Source: Cognatishimia sp. 1_MG-2023
GTDB lineage: Bacteria > Pseudomonadota > Alphaproteobacteria > Rhodobacterales > Rhodobacteraceae
DNA length: 64,000 nt
Assembly (NCBI RefSeq): GCF_030548175.1
Contig: NZ_JAUORX010000001.1
Span: forward strand, 558,001-622,000
Reading direction: 5' to 3'
Made by a program: the position numbers and the translations under genes. Positions 24,652 through 33,765 of the stretch are shown here, piece after piece (the first letter of the stretch is position 1; each line of letters starts with the position of its first letter). The notes under the pieces are model-generated. The model was not told the origin of the DNA. It made no database searches and saw only the letters and a list, made by a program, of their open reading frames with translations.

Positions 24652-25602
24652 TTAGCGGTATTCGCCAGCGAATTCTTCGACTTTGCCCAGGGCGTCTTTG
24701 GTTACAAAACCAGGGCCTGAGTTGATGTTGTTACCAGGAAGAACACCGTAGCGGTCATAGTTGGTCAACACGACAACCGGCAGATACGCCTGCAAGAACG
24801 GCTGTTGGTCGATCCCCCAGTTGATGACGCCAGACTTAATGCCTTTGACGATTTCATCACCCAAATCGAATGTGCCGAAATAGATGTCACCCGCGATGCC
24901 CATTTCTTCGACGGCCAACAGAGTTGGGTCTGCAGATGTTGGGCCCAATGTCAGGATCGCATCTGTTTCAGGGTTAGCGGTGAGGTAAGCAGTTACACGG
25001 TTTTTGATTTCTGCAGGGTCTTGACCTGAGTCAATCATCTGATCGCCTAGGTCGACACCCAGACCATCCGCAAAACCGCGGCAACGCTCTGCGACAACTG
25101 TGTTAGAAATAACGTGGTTCACGCAGACAAAACTACCAACTCCGTCGCCTTTAGCACGCAGACCTGCGGCAAAACCCGCGTCATACTCTGGCTGACCAAC
25201 GAACATCAGCGCGCCTACTTCGCGCACTTGCTCAGGTGTGCCTGAGTTCATGATGATGACGTTAATGCCCTGATCAACCGCCGCGCGGATTGGGCCGCTA
25301 AGTACGTCAAAGTCCGCTAAGGTTGTAATAATCCCGTTTGGTCCAGACGCTGCTGCTTGCTCGATAATACGGGCCATATCCGCAAGGTCACCTGTAGGTG
25401 GATTGCGATACTCGACCTCAACATTCATTTGCTCACCGGCAAGCGCGATTCCGTTTTTGATGGTATTCCACCAGCTATCGCTATCGGGCGCATGGCTGAC
25501 AAGAATATACTTCTCACCCTCTGCTGATGCCCCTGTGGCCATCATCAAAGGGGCAGCTGCAACCGCAGTTGCCAGAGCCATTTTCTTCATTGTTGAAAAC
25601 AT
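24652..25602 (-). CDS. sugar ABC transporter substrate-binding protein (CUT2)
   Basis: A 316-residue periplasmic protein of the ribose-binding (type I) fold. A signal peptide has likely cleavage after ASA near residue 27. The core includes ILVSHAPDSDSWWNTIKNG, NSGTPEQVREVGALMFVGQ and ILTLGPTSADPTLLAVEE. A strong GGGAGGA precedes the ATG at 25602. It heads the transporter operon, 85 bases downstream of the LacI-type palindrome. Confidence 0.92.
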   Translation of the reverse strand: MFSTMKKMALATAVAAAPLMMATGASAEGEKYILVSHAPDSDSWWNTIKNGIALAGEQMNVEVEYRNPPTGDLADMARIIEQAAASGPNGIITTLADFDVLSGPIRAAVDQGINVIIMNSGTPEQVREVGALMFVGQPEYDAGFAAGLRAKGDGVGSFVCVNHVISNTVVAERCRGFADGLGVDLGDQMIDSGQDPAEIKNRVTAYLTANPETDAILTLGPTSADPTLLAVEEMGIAGDIYFGTFDLGDEIVKGIKSGVINWGIDQQPFLQAYLPVVVLTNYDRYGVLPGNNINSGPGFVTKDALGKVEEFAGEYR

Positions 25603-25687
25603 GTTTTCCTCCCAGTTTTCACCATTTTTGGCGAAAGAGCGGTTTCCTCCCCGACTCTTCGACTCGAGTTAAACACAAGTCGATTCA

Positions 25688-25707
25688 TTTTGCAACCGGT
25701 TGCAAAA
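25688..25707. promoter_or_regulatory. LacI-family operator upstream of the sugar transporter
   Basis: A perfect 20-base palindrome with central CCGG: arms TTTTGCAACC (25688-25697) and GGTTGCAAAA (25698-25707). It lies between the transporter operon and the divergent LacI gene. An almost identical palindrome is found at 29979-29996 in the iol promoter. Central-CG palindromes of this form are typical LacI/GalR operators. Confidence 0.85.
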
Positions 25708-25787
25708 TTACGAATTCCATTTCATGATGCACTTAGGACAGAAACAAAGTAGAAGACCGCCTATCAGCACTTTAAGGACAGAAAGAC

Positions 25788-26792
25788 ATGGTCGTAACGT
25801 TGAAAGAGGTTGCAGAACGCGCCGGTGTTTCCCGCTCTGCCGTCTCAAGAACCTTTACCGATGGGGCCTCTGTTTCTGACAAAATGCGACGCAAAGTCGA
25901 AAAAGCGGCGCGCGACCTTGGTTATAGCCCAAACGCATTGGCATCTTCGTTAACGACCGGTCGAACAAAACTGATTGGCCTTGTGTCCAACAACTTTCAC
26001 AACCCGATTTTTCTAGAAGTCTTCGATCTATTCACGCGTGGACTACAAGAGCGCGGCCTACGGCCCCTGCTTGTGAACCTGTCACATGAAACTGATCCAG
26101 AAAACTCTGTCAGAATGCTGCGCCAATATTCTGTGGATGGTGTTGTTGTCGCTTCGTCGACGTTACCAGCCGGATTTGCCAAAGCCTTTCGTGATGCGGG
26201 CGTACCCGTGGTGCATTCTTTTGGCCGCGCATCACCAACGCCCTCGGTTCATGTCGTGGGCATCGACAACGTTGAATGTGGACGCATGGCAGCGCGCACC
26301 CTAGTCGCACGCGGCTATGGCAACATCGCCTTTCTTGGCGGCCCTCAGAAAGCCACCTCGACCCAAGACCGTTTCACGGGCTTCATGTCTGAAATGGAGG
26401 CGCATCCAAACGTCAAAACCAGCTATTCCTTTGCGGGCGATTACTCTTTTGATGCAGGCCGCCGTGAAATGATGCGTCTTGTTCAAAACAACCCAGCCCA
26501 AGCCTATTTCTGCGGCGATGATGTTCTGACGATTGGCGCTCTATCTGCCGCTATTGATAGCGGGTTGAAGGTGCCAGAGGACATGGGACTATTGGGTCTA
26601 AACGATATGGAAATGGCGCGCTGGGAGAATATCTCTTTGACCACCATTCACCAGCCGATCCGGCAGATTGTGACCTCGTCGATTGAACTTATGGTGGCGA
26701 TGCTGAATGAACCGGATCGCTATCCCGAGGCACGGATTTTCCCATGTTCGATTGTAGAGCGGGACACATTGCGCCCCGCCCTGGCAAATTAA
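25788..26792 (+). CDS. LacI-family transcriptional regulator of the cyclitol region
   Basis: A 334-residue repressor. The N-terminal LacI helix-turn-helix is TLKEVAERAGVSRSAVSRTF, with a hinge helix near PNALASSLTTGRTKLIG. A periplasmic-binding-protein-like effector domain ends in GLLGLNDMEMARWE and TTIHQPI. It is divergent from the transporter and has the palindrome between them. The second palindrome, in front of iolD, lets me infer that it controls the catabolic genes too. Its stop overlaps that of the convergent Gfo/Idh gene by four bases. Confidence 0.9.
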   Translation: MVVTLKEVAERAGVSRSAVSRTFTDGASVSDKMRRKVEKAARDLGYSPNALASSLTTGRTKLIGLVSNNFHNPIFLEVFDLFTRGLQERGLRPLLVNLSHETDPENSVRMLRQYSVDGVVVASSTLPAGFAKAFRDAGVPVVHSFGRASPTPSVHVVGIDNVECGRMAARTLVARGYGNIAFLGGPQKATSTQDRFTGFMSEMEAHPNVKTSYSFAGDYSFDAGRREMMRLVQNNPAQAYFCGDDVLTIGALSAAIDSGLKVPEDMGLLGLNDMEMARWENISLTTIHQPIRQIVTSSIELMVAMLNEPDRYPEARIFPCSIVERDTLRPALAN

Positions 26793-27922
26793 CGGAACAT
26801 CGGCGGGCGGGCATCGACCCACGCACCAGACGATTTCGCAGACTCTACTGCCATATGAACCGCTGCCATAGACCGCAGGCCATCCGTAGCGTTTGGTAAT
26901 CCGTCACGCGTTTCACCACGAATGGCATCAGCCAAATCGCAATAGATATTCGCGACCGCCAATGGGAAACCCTCTGGGTGTGCAATTGCGACTCGAGACA
27001 GACGCTGCGCATCTTCGTGCAATCCGCCCTCGCCCTTTTCAATGATCTGGGTACGGCCACCAACGGGCGTATAGATCAACTGGTTTGGCTGCTCTGACGC
27101 CCAACGCAAACCGCCGGTTTCACCAAAGACCTGAATATCAAATCCATGCTGACGCCCGATGGCTACAGATGACGTCCACAAACGCCCAACGGTACCGCCA
27201 GACATGCGGAAATTAACCATCGCATCGTCTTCTAGTTCGCGGCTGGCGATGGTTGAAGCAAAGTCAGCAGATAAGGTTTCGACCTCATCATCACTGATAA
27301 AGCTGGCCATATGCAGCGCATGAATGCCGCAATCCGCAAATTGACCCGAAACACCTGCCATCGCCGGATCATAGCGCCAGCGCACCCGAGGATTATCCGC
27401 ATCTGTCGCGTCACCATGATGACCGTGACTAAAGTTCGTCACGACTAAGCGCACTTTGCCAATTTCCCCAGCACGCACCATGGCACGCGCTTGGCGCACC
27501 ATGGGATAGGCTGAATAACAGTAATTCACTGCGCAGATTTTGCCGGTCTTTTCTGCGACCCGAACGATCTCTTCGCCCTCTTCAACGGTCATGGTCATCG
27601 GCTTTTCACAAAGCACGTTGAACCCAGCCTCCAGGAACGCTTTGGTGATTTCAAAATGCGTCGCGTTTGGCGTAGCGACTGTCACAAGATCAACGCGATC
27701 TGCGCGGTCCTTTTCGCCTGCTAGCATTTCCGTCCAATCGCCATACGCACGATCTGCTGCGATCCCCAAACGTTGTGCGTATTCACGCCCAACATCGGGC
27801 CGATGATCCAACGCACCCGCGGTCATTTCAAAGCGACCATCCGCCATTGCACCCATTCTATGAGCTGGGCCGATCTGGCTACCTTCGCCACCACCGATCA
27901 TACCCCATTTTAGCTTTGACAT
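26789..27922 (-). CDS. Gfo/Idh/MocA-family oxidoreductase
   Basis: A 377-residue NAD(P)-dependent dehydrogenase. It has a Rossmann N-terminus with GMIGGGEGSQIG, the conserved EKPMTMT (the EKP Lys contacts substrate), and a C-terminal alpha/beta domain with GIHALHM carrying the catalytic His region. It probably oxidises a cyclitol, an inosose intermediate or a related sugar. ATG 27922 is preferred over GTG 27931 because AAGGAG is correctly spaced only from the ATG. It is last in a three-gene minus-strand operon. Confidence 0.88.
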   Translation of the reverse strand: MSKLKWGMIGGGEGSQIGPAHRMGAMADGRFEMTAGALDHRPDVGREYAQRLGIAADRAYGDWTEMLAGEKDRADRVDLVTVATPNATHFEITKAFLEAGFNVLCEKPMTMTVEEGEEIVRVAEKTGKICAVNYCYSAYPMVRQARAMVRAGEIGKVRLVVTNFSHGHHGDATDADNPRVRWRYDPAMAGVSGQFADCGIHALHMASFISDDEVETLSADFASTIASRELEDDAMVNFRMSGGTVGRLWTSSVAIGRQHGFDIQVFGETGGLRWASEQPNQLIYTPVGGRTQIIEKGEGGLHEDAQRLSRVAIAHPEGFPLAVANIYCDLADAIRGETRDGLPNATDGLRSMAAVHMAVESAKSSGAWVDARPPMFR

Positions 27923-27934
27923 CAGAGGCACTCC

Positions 27935-28828
27935 TTATGAAAACCCAATAGATTCAAGGTATTCTCGATTAAGCTTAGCATCGCCAATCGGATCAGGGTC
28001 AAGCAGCGGATCGCAGTCTTGCTCCACTGTACACCACCCCTGAAAATTTGCGTCTAACAACACCTGACGCACCGCCGGAAAGTCGACATCACCGTCGCCA
28101 AGGTTGCAAAATATTCCCTGACCACAGGCATCATAGAACCCCGTGCGCTTGGCAATCACATCTGCCTTTACCTTTGGGTCTATGTCCTTGAAGTGCACGT
28201 AGGAAATGCGATCAATGTGCCGTTTCATAAAGGCAACCGGATCAAAACCTGCGTAGGAATGATGGCCTGTATCAAAGCAGATTTTCAGGATGCTTTCATC
28301 GACCTCATCTAGCAGGCGCTCCAGCTCTGGTTCGAAGTCAATGAACCCGCCCGCATGTGCGTGAATGCCTACAGTCAAACCATACTCTTCTGTGCCAATA
28401 CGTGCGGTTTCAGCTATCCGGTCGCGATAGGCTTTCCACTCTTCGACGTCCATTTGCTCGGCTTCGGCAGCCCGGCCAGCGGTTGGCGCTCGACGTTCAG
28501 AGATTGAATCGATCAGCACCAAATGTTGCGCACCGTGGGCCTGTAATGCTTTGCAAGTCCGATGCGTTCCGTCCAAAACGTCATCCCATTTGTCTGGGTC
28601 ATGATAGGCCCGAAACACGACGCCGCCGATCAATTCCAGATCGTGCTGCGCCAAAGCTTCTGACAAGATCGCGGGATCTTCGGGCATGAACCCAACCGGG
28701 CCAAGCTCTATCCCTTTGTAGCCCGCTGCCGCACATTGCGAGAGCACATCTTGCCACTGAGGGTTACGCGGATCTTGTGCAAATTCTACACCCCATGAAC
28801 AGGGCGCATTGCCAATTCTGATCGTCAT
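27935..28828 (-). CDS. IolE/MocC-like TIM-barrel isomerase/dehydratase
   Basis: A 297-residue xylose-isomerase-like barrel, starting IGNAPCSWGVEF. Metal-binding positions appear in TVGIHAHAGG, ICFDTGHHSYAG and YVHFKDIDPK, with a final Glu in WCTVEQD. Related proteins in inositol clusters are inosose dehydratases (IolE) or inosose isomerases. No other IolE candidate occurs in the window, so it may perform the dehydration of scyllo-inosose. The NAPCSWG subgroup differs from the classical Bacillus IolE, so I leave the symbol blank. Confidence 0.8.
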   Translation of the reverse strand: MTIRIGNAPCSWGVEFAQDPRNPQWQDVLSQCAAAGYKGIELGPVGFMPEDPAILSEALAQHDLELIGGVVFRAYHDPDKWDDVLDGTHRTCKALQAHGAQHLVLIDSISERRAPTAGRAAEAEQMDVEEWKAYRDRIAETARIGTEEYGLTVGIHAHAGGFIDFEPELERLLDEVDESILKICFDTGHHSYAGFDPVAFMKRHIDRISYVHFKDIDPKVKADVIAKRTGFYDACGQGIFCNLGDGDVDFPAVRQVLLDANFQGWCTVEQDCDPLLDPDPIGDAKLNREYLESIGFS

Positions 28829-28846
28829 CTTTTCCCTTTCCGATGC

Positions 28847-29950
28847 TCAGAATGCGTTGATATCTTGCCAAGTCTTTGCATCAGATGATGCAAGGGCCGC
28901 CGCCACAATGCGGTTCACCTCATGCCCATCGCGAAAGCTTGGCCAAATGGATTGTTTGGTTTCAATAGCGCGTAGAAAATCCCGCGCCTCGATGATGATT
29001 TGGTCTTGGTATCCCGTGCCGTGGCCCGGCCCCTGACAAAACGGCAGATAATCTGGATGCGCTGGTCCGGTCAGGATTTTGCGAAAGCCACGGATGTCTT
29101 CGGGATCATCAGACTTATATAGCCACAACGCATTTTGATCTTCTTGATCAAAACGGATCGCGCCCTTGGTTCCTGTGATCTCGTAGGCGTAGCCCATTTT
29201 GCGACCGGTTGCGATCCGGCTGAAATACATCTGGCCCATTGCACCACTCGCAAATCGACACATCATTTGGGCGTGATCATCGTTTGTCACCGCCCCGCCT
29301 GTGCGCTCTGAATGAACGGTTTCGACTTCTGCCATCACGCGATCAACAGGCCCAATCAAAGCAAGGGCGGCGTTGATCATATGCGGGGCGAGATCGCCCA
29401 TTGTACCGTTTGCCATGCCGGTGGTGCGCCAGCTGGCGGGTGATTGAGGGTCGGCATAAAAGTCCTCTGTATGTTCACCACGAAACCAAGTGATCGCACC
29501 AATTTCGGCATCAGAAATCAGCTTGCGTGCAAATTGACTGGCAGGTGTACGGATGTAGTTAAATCCAACCATATTCACCACGCCTGCGCGTTCTGCGGCT
29601 TCTGTCATTGCCAGACTGTCGTCGATAGAAGCCCCCAAAGGCTTCTCACAAAACACCGGCTTACCAAGGGCCAAGGCAGCCTCGGCAATGTCACGGTGTG
29701 TCTCTTGCGGCGATGCGATTACGATTGCTTCGACCTTTGGATCGTTCACCAAAACACGCCAATCAGCGGTCGCGCGTGCAAAGCCGTAAGCCTTGCGGTA
29801 CCGCTCAGCCGACTCTTCTTGCGACGCACAAACCATCTCAAGACGCGGACGCAACGCCGTGTTGAACACAGCACCAACCGCCGCCATCGCGACAGCGTGC
29901 GCCTTGCCCATGTAGCCTCCTCCGAGGATGCCGATTCCGATCTCAGACAC
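28847..29950 (-). CDS. Gfo/Idh/MocA-family oxidoreductase (inositol dehydrogenase-like)
   Basis: A 367-residue dehydrogenase with Rossmann motif GILGGGYMGKAH, the EKPLGAS substrate-Lys motif and a C-terminal catalytic region DLAPHMINAAL. It is the first gene of the minus-strand operon and divergent from iolD. It starts with GTG at 29950, with AGGAG at good spacing. Which inositol stereoisomer or intermediate it oxidises cannot be read from the sequence. Confidence 0.88.
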   Translation of the reverse strand: MSEIGIGILGGGYMGKAHAVAMAAVGAVFNTALRPRLEMVCASQEESAERYRKAYGFARATADWRVLVNDPKVEAIVIASPQETHRDIAEAALALGKPVFCEKPLGASIDDSLAMTEAAERAGVVNMVGFNYIRTPASQFARKLISDAEIGAITWFRGEHTEDFYADPQSPASWRTTGMANGTMGDLAPHMINAALALIGPVDRVMAEVETVHSERTGGAVTNDDHAQMMCRFASGAMGQMYFSRIATGRKMGYAYEITGTKGAIRFDQEDQNALWLYKSDDPEDIRGFRKILTGPAHPDYLPFCQGPGHGTGYQDQIIIEARDFLRAIETKQSIWPSFRDGHEVNRIVAAALASSDAKTWQDINAF

Positions 29951-29978
29951 GTGGCGTCTCCTATTTTTTGAAATTCAG

Positions 29979-29996
29979 TTTGCAACCGGTTGCAAA
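29979..29996. promoter_or_regulatory. LacI-family operator in the divergent iol promoter
   Basis: The perfect 18-base palindrome TTTGCAACCGGTTGCAAA is shared with the site at 25688-25707. It lies 29 bases upstream of the GTG of the minus-strand dehydrogenase and 77 bases upstream of the iolD start, so one repressor could silence both directions. Confidence 0.85.
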
Positions 29997-30072
29997 ACTT
30001 GTATCTTGAGAATCGAATACTCGCAAGATGAATTCGGCTCCGGTCGAATTTTCCCAGAAGGGCCCTGCTCAC

Positions 30073-31941
30073 ATGACGACTAAAACAGACACAATCCGAC
30101 TGACCACCGCGCAGGCGATTATCCGGTGGCTTTCGAACCAATACATCGAGATAGATGGCGAAGAGATGCGCCTCTGCGGGGGTGGATTTGGAATCTTTGG
30201 TCACGGGAATGTCTCCTGCCTTGGCGAAGCCTTGCACGATGCACGCGATTCCCTGCCACTCTACCGTGGGCAGAATGAACAAAGCATGGGCTTTGCCGCT
30301 GCAGGCTACGCAAAAACATGGATGCGCCAACGCTTCATGTTCTGCACTGCCTCCGCCGGTCCGGGCACATCTAACCTTTTGACAGCTTCGGCATTGGCGC
30401 ATGCCAACCGTTTGCCAATGCTGATGTTATGTGGCGATACGTTTTTAACCCGCCTGCCCGATCCAGTTCTTCAGCAGATGGAGAATTTTGACGATCCGAC
30501 TTTTGGCGTAAATGATGCCTTTAAACCCGTCGTGCGCTATTGGGATCGCATCAACCACCCAGCGCAAGTGATCCAATCCCTGCCCGCAGCCATTGCGACC
30601 ATGCTAGATCCCGGTGACTGCGGTCCGGCCTTTTTGGGCTTACCACAAGACGTTCAGGGCTGGACCTACGATTATCCGGTAGAGTTCTTTGAAAAACGAA
30701 CCCATCGCATTCGCCGCATCACTCCCGATGAAAACGAAATCCTCGACGCGCGCAACGCATTGCGGAATGCCAAACGGCCGATGATCATTGCGGGCGGCGG
30801 CGTGCAGTATTCACGTGCCGTGAGCGAGCTAACTACCTTCGCCGAAACACACAATATTCCGGTTGTCGAAACCATCGCGGGACGCGCGAATATGTTGGCG
30901 GATCATCTGCTCAACATTGGTCCAATTGGTGTGACCGGTTCAGACAGCGCCAATGCAATTGCCGAAAAAGCGGATGTTATTGTTGCGGTTGGTACACGGC
31001 TGCAAGACTTCACGACCGGATCTTGGACAGCCTTTGCAAAAGATGCGCAGTTCATTTCAATCAACGCAGCACGTCATGACGCGGCCAAGCACCGCTCGTT
31101 ACCAGTGGTTGGGGATGCCAAACTGTCTTTGAATGCGCTCGCCGATGGTCTTGATTACACAACGCCATCCGAATGGGTGACCCTGGCACAGACAGAACGC
31201 AAAAAGTGGGACGCCTATGTCGCTGAAAACGTGGCGATCGGTAATCGCCCGAATTCCTATGCCCAAGCCATCGGTGCGGTAAATGCCCTATGCGATCCGC
31301 GCGACCGTGTTGTTGCAGCCGCTGGTGGCCTACCTGCCGAGGTAACCGCAAACTGGCGCACTTTGGGGCATGGTACGGTTGATGTCGAATTCGGCTTTAG
31401 TTGTATGGGCTACGAAATTGCAGGTGCTTGGGGCGCGCGCATCGCCCAGATGCAAAAGGAGCCAGATCAAGACACCATCGTCTTTGTCGGCGACGGCTCT
31501 TACATGATGCTGAACTCTGATATCTATTCTTCGGTTCTAAGTCAGAAAAAACTGATCATCCTTGTGCTGGATAACGGCGGATTTGCTGTCATCAACAAGC
31601 TGCAGAACAACACCGGGAATGAAAGCTTCAACAACCTGCTGGCCGACTGCCCGACCATCCCAGAACCGTTTGGCGTTGATTTTGAAGCACATGCCCGTGC
31701 GCAGGGGGCGATCTCTGAAACCGTATCGACCCCGACTGAATTGGGCGAGGCCTTTACCCGTGCCAAAGCCAGCGGCCGCACACATGTGATTGTGATGAAA
31801 GTCGATCCTTACGAAGGTTGGACCACGCAAGGCCACACTTGGTGGGAAGTTGGCACGCCGCATACTTCGGAAAACGCGACAATCCGTGAGGCCCATGTTG
31901 ATTGGGAATCTTCGCGTAGTAAGCAACGGAAGGGCCTGTGA
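30073..31941 (+). CDS. iolD: 3D-(3,5/4)-trihydroxycyclohexane-1,2-dione hydrolase (IolD)
   Basis: Thiamine-diphosphate enzyme that opens the cyclitol ring in the inositol pathway. The 622-residue product starts TIRLTTAQAIIRWL as IolD proteins do. It has the N-terminal ThDP region (FGIFGHGNVSCLGEA), FCTASAGPGTSN, and the C-terminal ThDP/Mg site GDGSYMMLNSDI through DNGGFAVINK (about residues 473-505). The frame is open to 30028, but AGAAGGG before ATG 30073 and the family N-terminus favour the shorter form. It is the first gene of the plus-strand iol operon. Confidence 0.93.
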   Translation: MTTKTDTIRLTTAQAIIRWLSNQYIEIDGEEMRLCGGGFGIFGHGNVSCLGEALHDARDSLPLYRGQNEQSMGFAAAGYAKTWMRQRFMFCTASAGPGTSNLLTASALAHANRLPMLMLCGDTFLTRLPDPVLQQMENFDDPTFGVNDAFKPVVRYWDRINHPAQVIQSLPAAIATMLDPGDCGPAFLGLPQDVQGWTYDYPVEFFEKRTHRIRRITPDENEILDARNALRNAKRPMIIAGGGVQYSRAVSELTTFAETHNIPVVETIAGRANMLADHLLNIGPIGVTGSDSANAIAEKADVIVAVGTRLQDFTTGSWTAFAKDAQFISINAARHDAAKHRSLPVVGDAKLSLNALADGLDYTTPSEWVTLAQTERKKWDAYVAENVAIGNRPNSYAQAIGAVNALCDPRDRVVAAAGGLPAEVTANWRTLGHGTVDVEFGFSCMGYEIAGAWGARIAQMQKEPDQDTIVFVGDGSYMMLNSDIYSSVLSQKKLIILVLDNGGFAVINKLQNNTGNESFNNLLADCPTIPEPFGVDFEAHARAQGAISETVSTPTELGEAFTRAKASGRTHVIVMKVDPYEGWTTQGHTWWEVGTPHTSENATIREAHVDWESSRSKQRKGL

Positions 31942-32780
31942 TGAAACGTTTCACCGCCCAAACCGCTGACCCACAGGCTATCGTGCATGAGCTATTGCAT
32001 GGTGGAGGTGCCGTCGGAATTTCGGGGCTGTTCACCCCCGAAGAGATCGCCGAGGCGCGCGCTATCGTCATGGAGCATTCCGAAGAGGAATCCGAAAAAG
32101 TCACACATTTCCAAGGCGCTGCAGCGGATGCAGGCAAGTTGAACCTGCAACGCCGCGTATGGAACCTTCTTGGCAAAGGTGAGGTTTTTTCGCGTATGGC
32201 CGCGCATCCCGTTCTAATGGACATCCTGCGCGCGTTCCTAGGGACAGAATTCATCATGGGATCAATCGCAGCAAACCGCATTCTACCGGGTGGCCCCGGT
32301 CAAGAGCCGCATGTTGATTATCCTTATTGGGATTTTCACAAGCCCGAAACACATCCCGTTGGCCTGAACGGATCGTTCCCAATGAATGCTCAAGTCTCTG
32401 TTTTATTGGACCCTTTCACAGAAGAAAGCGGTGCGACGGGCTATGTTCCCGGCTCTCAAAAAGAGCTGCGCTACCCAACAAAGGCCGACAAGTTCCATGA
32501 AAACTGCGAACAAATGACAGGCGAGCCCGGTGATGTTGCGTTATTCTACGGTGTCACCTGGCACTGCGCGATGCCCAATAATGCTGACCACGATCGCAGC
32601 GCGATCCTCATTCAATATCTGCCAAAATTTGTGAAACCCATGGAAGATATGCCAGCCGCTCTGCCAAAGTCCTTTGTCGAAGAAGCAAGCCCAGACATCC
32701 GTCAGTTGCTTGGGCTGAACTATCCCTACCCCGAAATCCTAGACGCCGCCAAAGCGGGTAATACAGAGGGCCGCAAATGA
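31941..32780 (+). CDS. phytanoyl-CoA dioxygenase-family Fe(II)/2-oxoglutarate oxygenase
   Basis: A 279-residue PhyH-family protein. It has the iron triad H124-x-D126 (in EPHVDYPYWDF) and H208 (in GVTWHCAMPNN), with R219 as a likely 2-oxoglutarate contact. A GATGYVPGSQK segment is typical of the family. It sits between iolD and iolC with one-base and four-base overlaps, so it is co-translated with the pathway. PhyH oxygenases hydroxylate or oxidatively demethylate small molecules. Acting on an O-methyl or otherwise decorated inositol is my inference. It is not part of the classical iol pathway. Confidence 0.88.
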   Translation: MKRFTAQTADPQAIVHELLHGGGAVGISGLFTPEEIAEARAIVMEHSEEESEKVTHFQGAAADAGKLNLQRRVWNLLGKGEVFSRMAAHPVLMDILRAFLGTEFIMGSIAANRILPGGPGQEPHVDYPYWDFHKPETHPVGLNGSFPMNAQVSVLLDPFTEESGATGYVPGSQKELRYPTKADKFHENCEQMTGEPGDVALFYGVTWHCAMPNNADHDRSAILIQYLPKFVKPMEDMPAALPKSFVEEASPDIRQLLGLNYPYPEILDAAKAGNTEGRK

Positions 32781-33754
32781 TCCTCGACGGTATAAAATCC
32801 CGCAACTTTCTGGTGATCGGGCGGGTTGGAATGGACCTGTCCCCGGACCCAGCTGGCACCAGCACGCAAGACGCGACAACCATGATGGTCGCGATGGGCG
32901 GCAGCTCTGCCAATATCGCAGCGGGTCTTGTGAAATTCGGCTGTTCCGCAGCCCTTGTGACCTGCGTCTCCGATGATGCGGTCGGCTGGTACTGCGAAGG
33001 GCAGCTAGACGCATACGGCATTGATCGCAGCCATGTTCGCCGTATCAAAGGCGAGGAACGAACCTCGCTTGCGATTTATGAAACGAAGGTCGAAGACCAC
33101 CAAAGCGTCATCTACCGCAACAACGCGGCTGATTTTCAGATGTCCATCGAAGACATAGAAGCTATTGATTTCAAACAATATGGTGCCCTAATCACCGCTG
33201 GCACTGTCTTTGCCGCCGAACCATCTCGGACGGCCACCTTTCGTGCGTTTGAATTGGCGCGAGATGCAGGTATTCCCATCATCTTTGACGTCGACTACCG
33301 CCCGTATAGCTGGCCCTCTGCCGCGGTTGCTCAAGAGGTTTTATCCAAAGCCGGAGACATGGCAGATGTAATCGTCGGCAACGACGAAGAGTTCGGCTTT
33401 ATGGCAGGCGGCATTGCGCATGGACTAAACAAGGCCCGCGCCTTAGCCGCCACCAGCGCTGCCATCGTGGTTTATAAAATGGGCGCTGAAGGCGCGATTA
33501 CCTTTGCGGACGATCAAGAAATTCGAACCGGCATCTATCCTGTCAAAGCAGTGAAGCCCACGGGTGCTGGCGATAGCTTTATGGCGGGGTTTCTCGCTGG
33601 GCTATCCGAGGACCGGCCGCTTCAAGACTCCATTCTGCGCGGGTCCGCTTGCGCTTCAATCGTTGTTGCAAAACCCGGTTGCGCCCCTGCCATGCCCAAT
33701 ACTGCAGAGCTTGAGGCCTTTTTGGCGCAACACTCTGGCCCAACGACTTCCTGA
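32777..33754 (+). CDS. iolC: 5-dehydro-2-deoxygluconokinase (IolC), PfkB family
   Basis: A ribokinase-fold sugar kinase of 325 residues that phosphorylates 2-deoxy-5-keto-gluconate. The N-terminal substrate region is GGSSANIAAGLVKFG and the PfkB signature 2 is PTGAGDSFMAGFLAGL (about residues 260-275, with the catalytic Asp). FDVDYRPYSWP is characteristic of IolC. It starts with ATG overlapping the oxygenase stop (ATGA), and iolB follows after 11 bases. Confidence 0.92.
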   Translation: MILDGIKSRNFLVIGRVGMDLSPDPAGTSTQDATTMMVAMGGSSANIAAGLVKFGCSAALVTCVSDDAVGWYCEGQLDAYGIDRSHVRRIKGEERTSLAIYETKVEDHQSVIYRNNAADFQMSIEDIEAIDFKQYGALITAGTVFAAEPSRTATFRAFELARDAGIPIIFDVDYRPYSWPSAAVAQEVLSKAGDMADVIVGNDEEFGFMAGGIAHGLNKARALAATSAAIVVYKMGAEGAITFADDQEIRTGIYPVKAVKPTGAGDSFMAGFLAGLSEDRPLQDSILRGSACASIVVAKPGCAPAMPNTAELEAFLAQHSGPTTS

Positions 33755-33765
33755 AAGGAAACATC

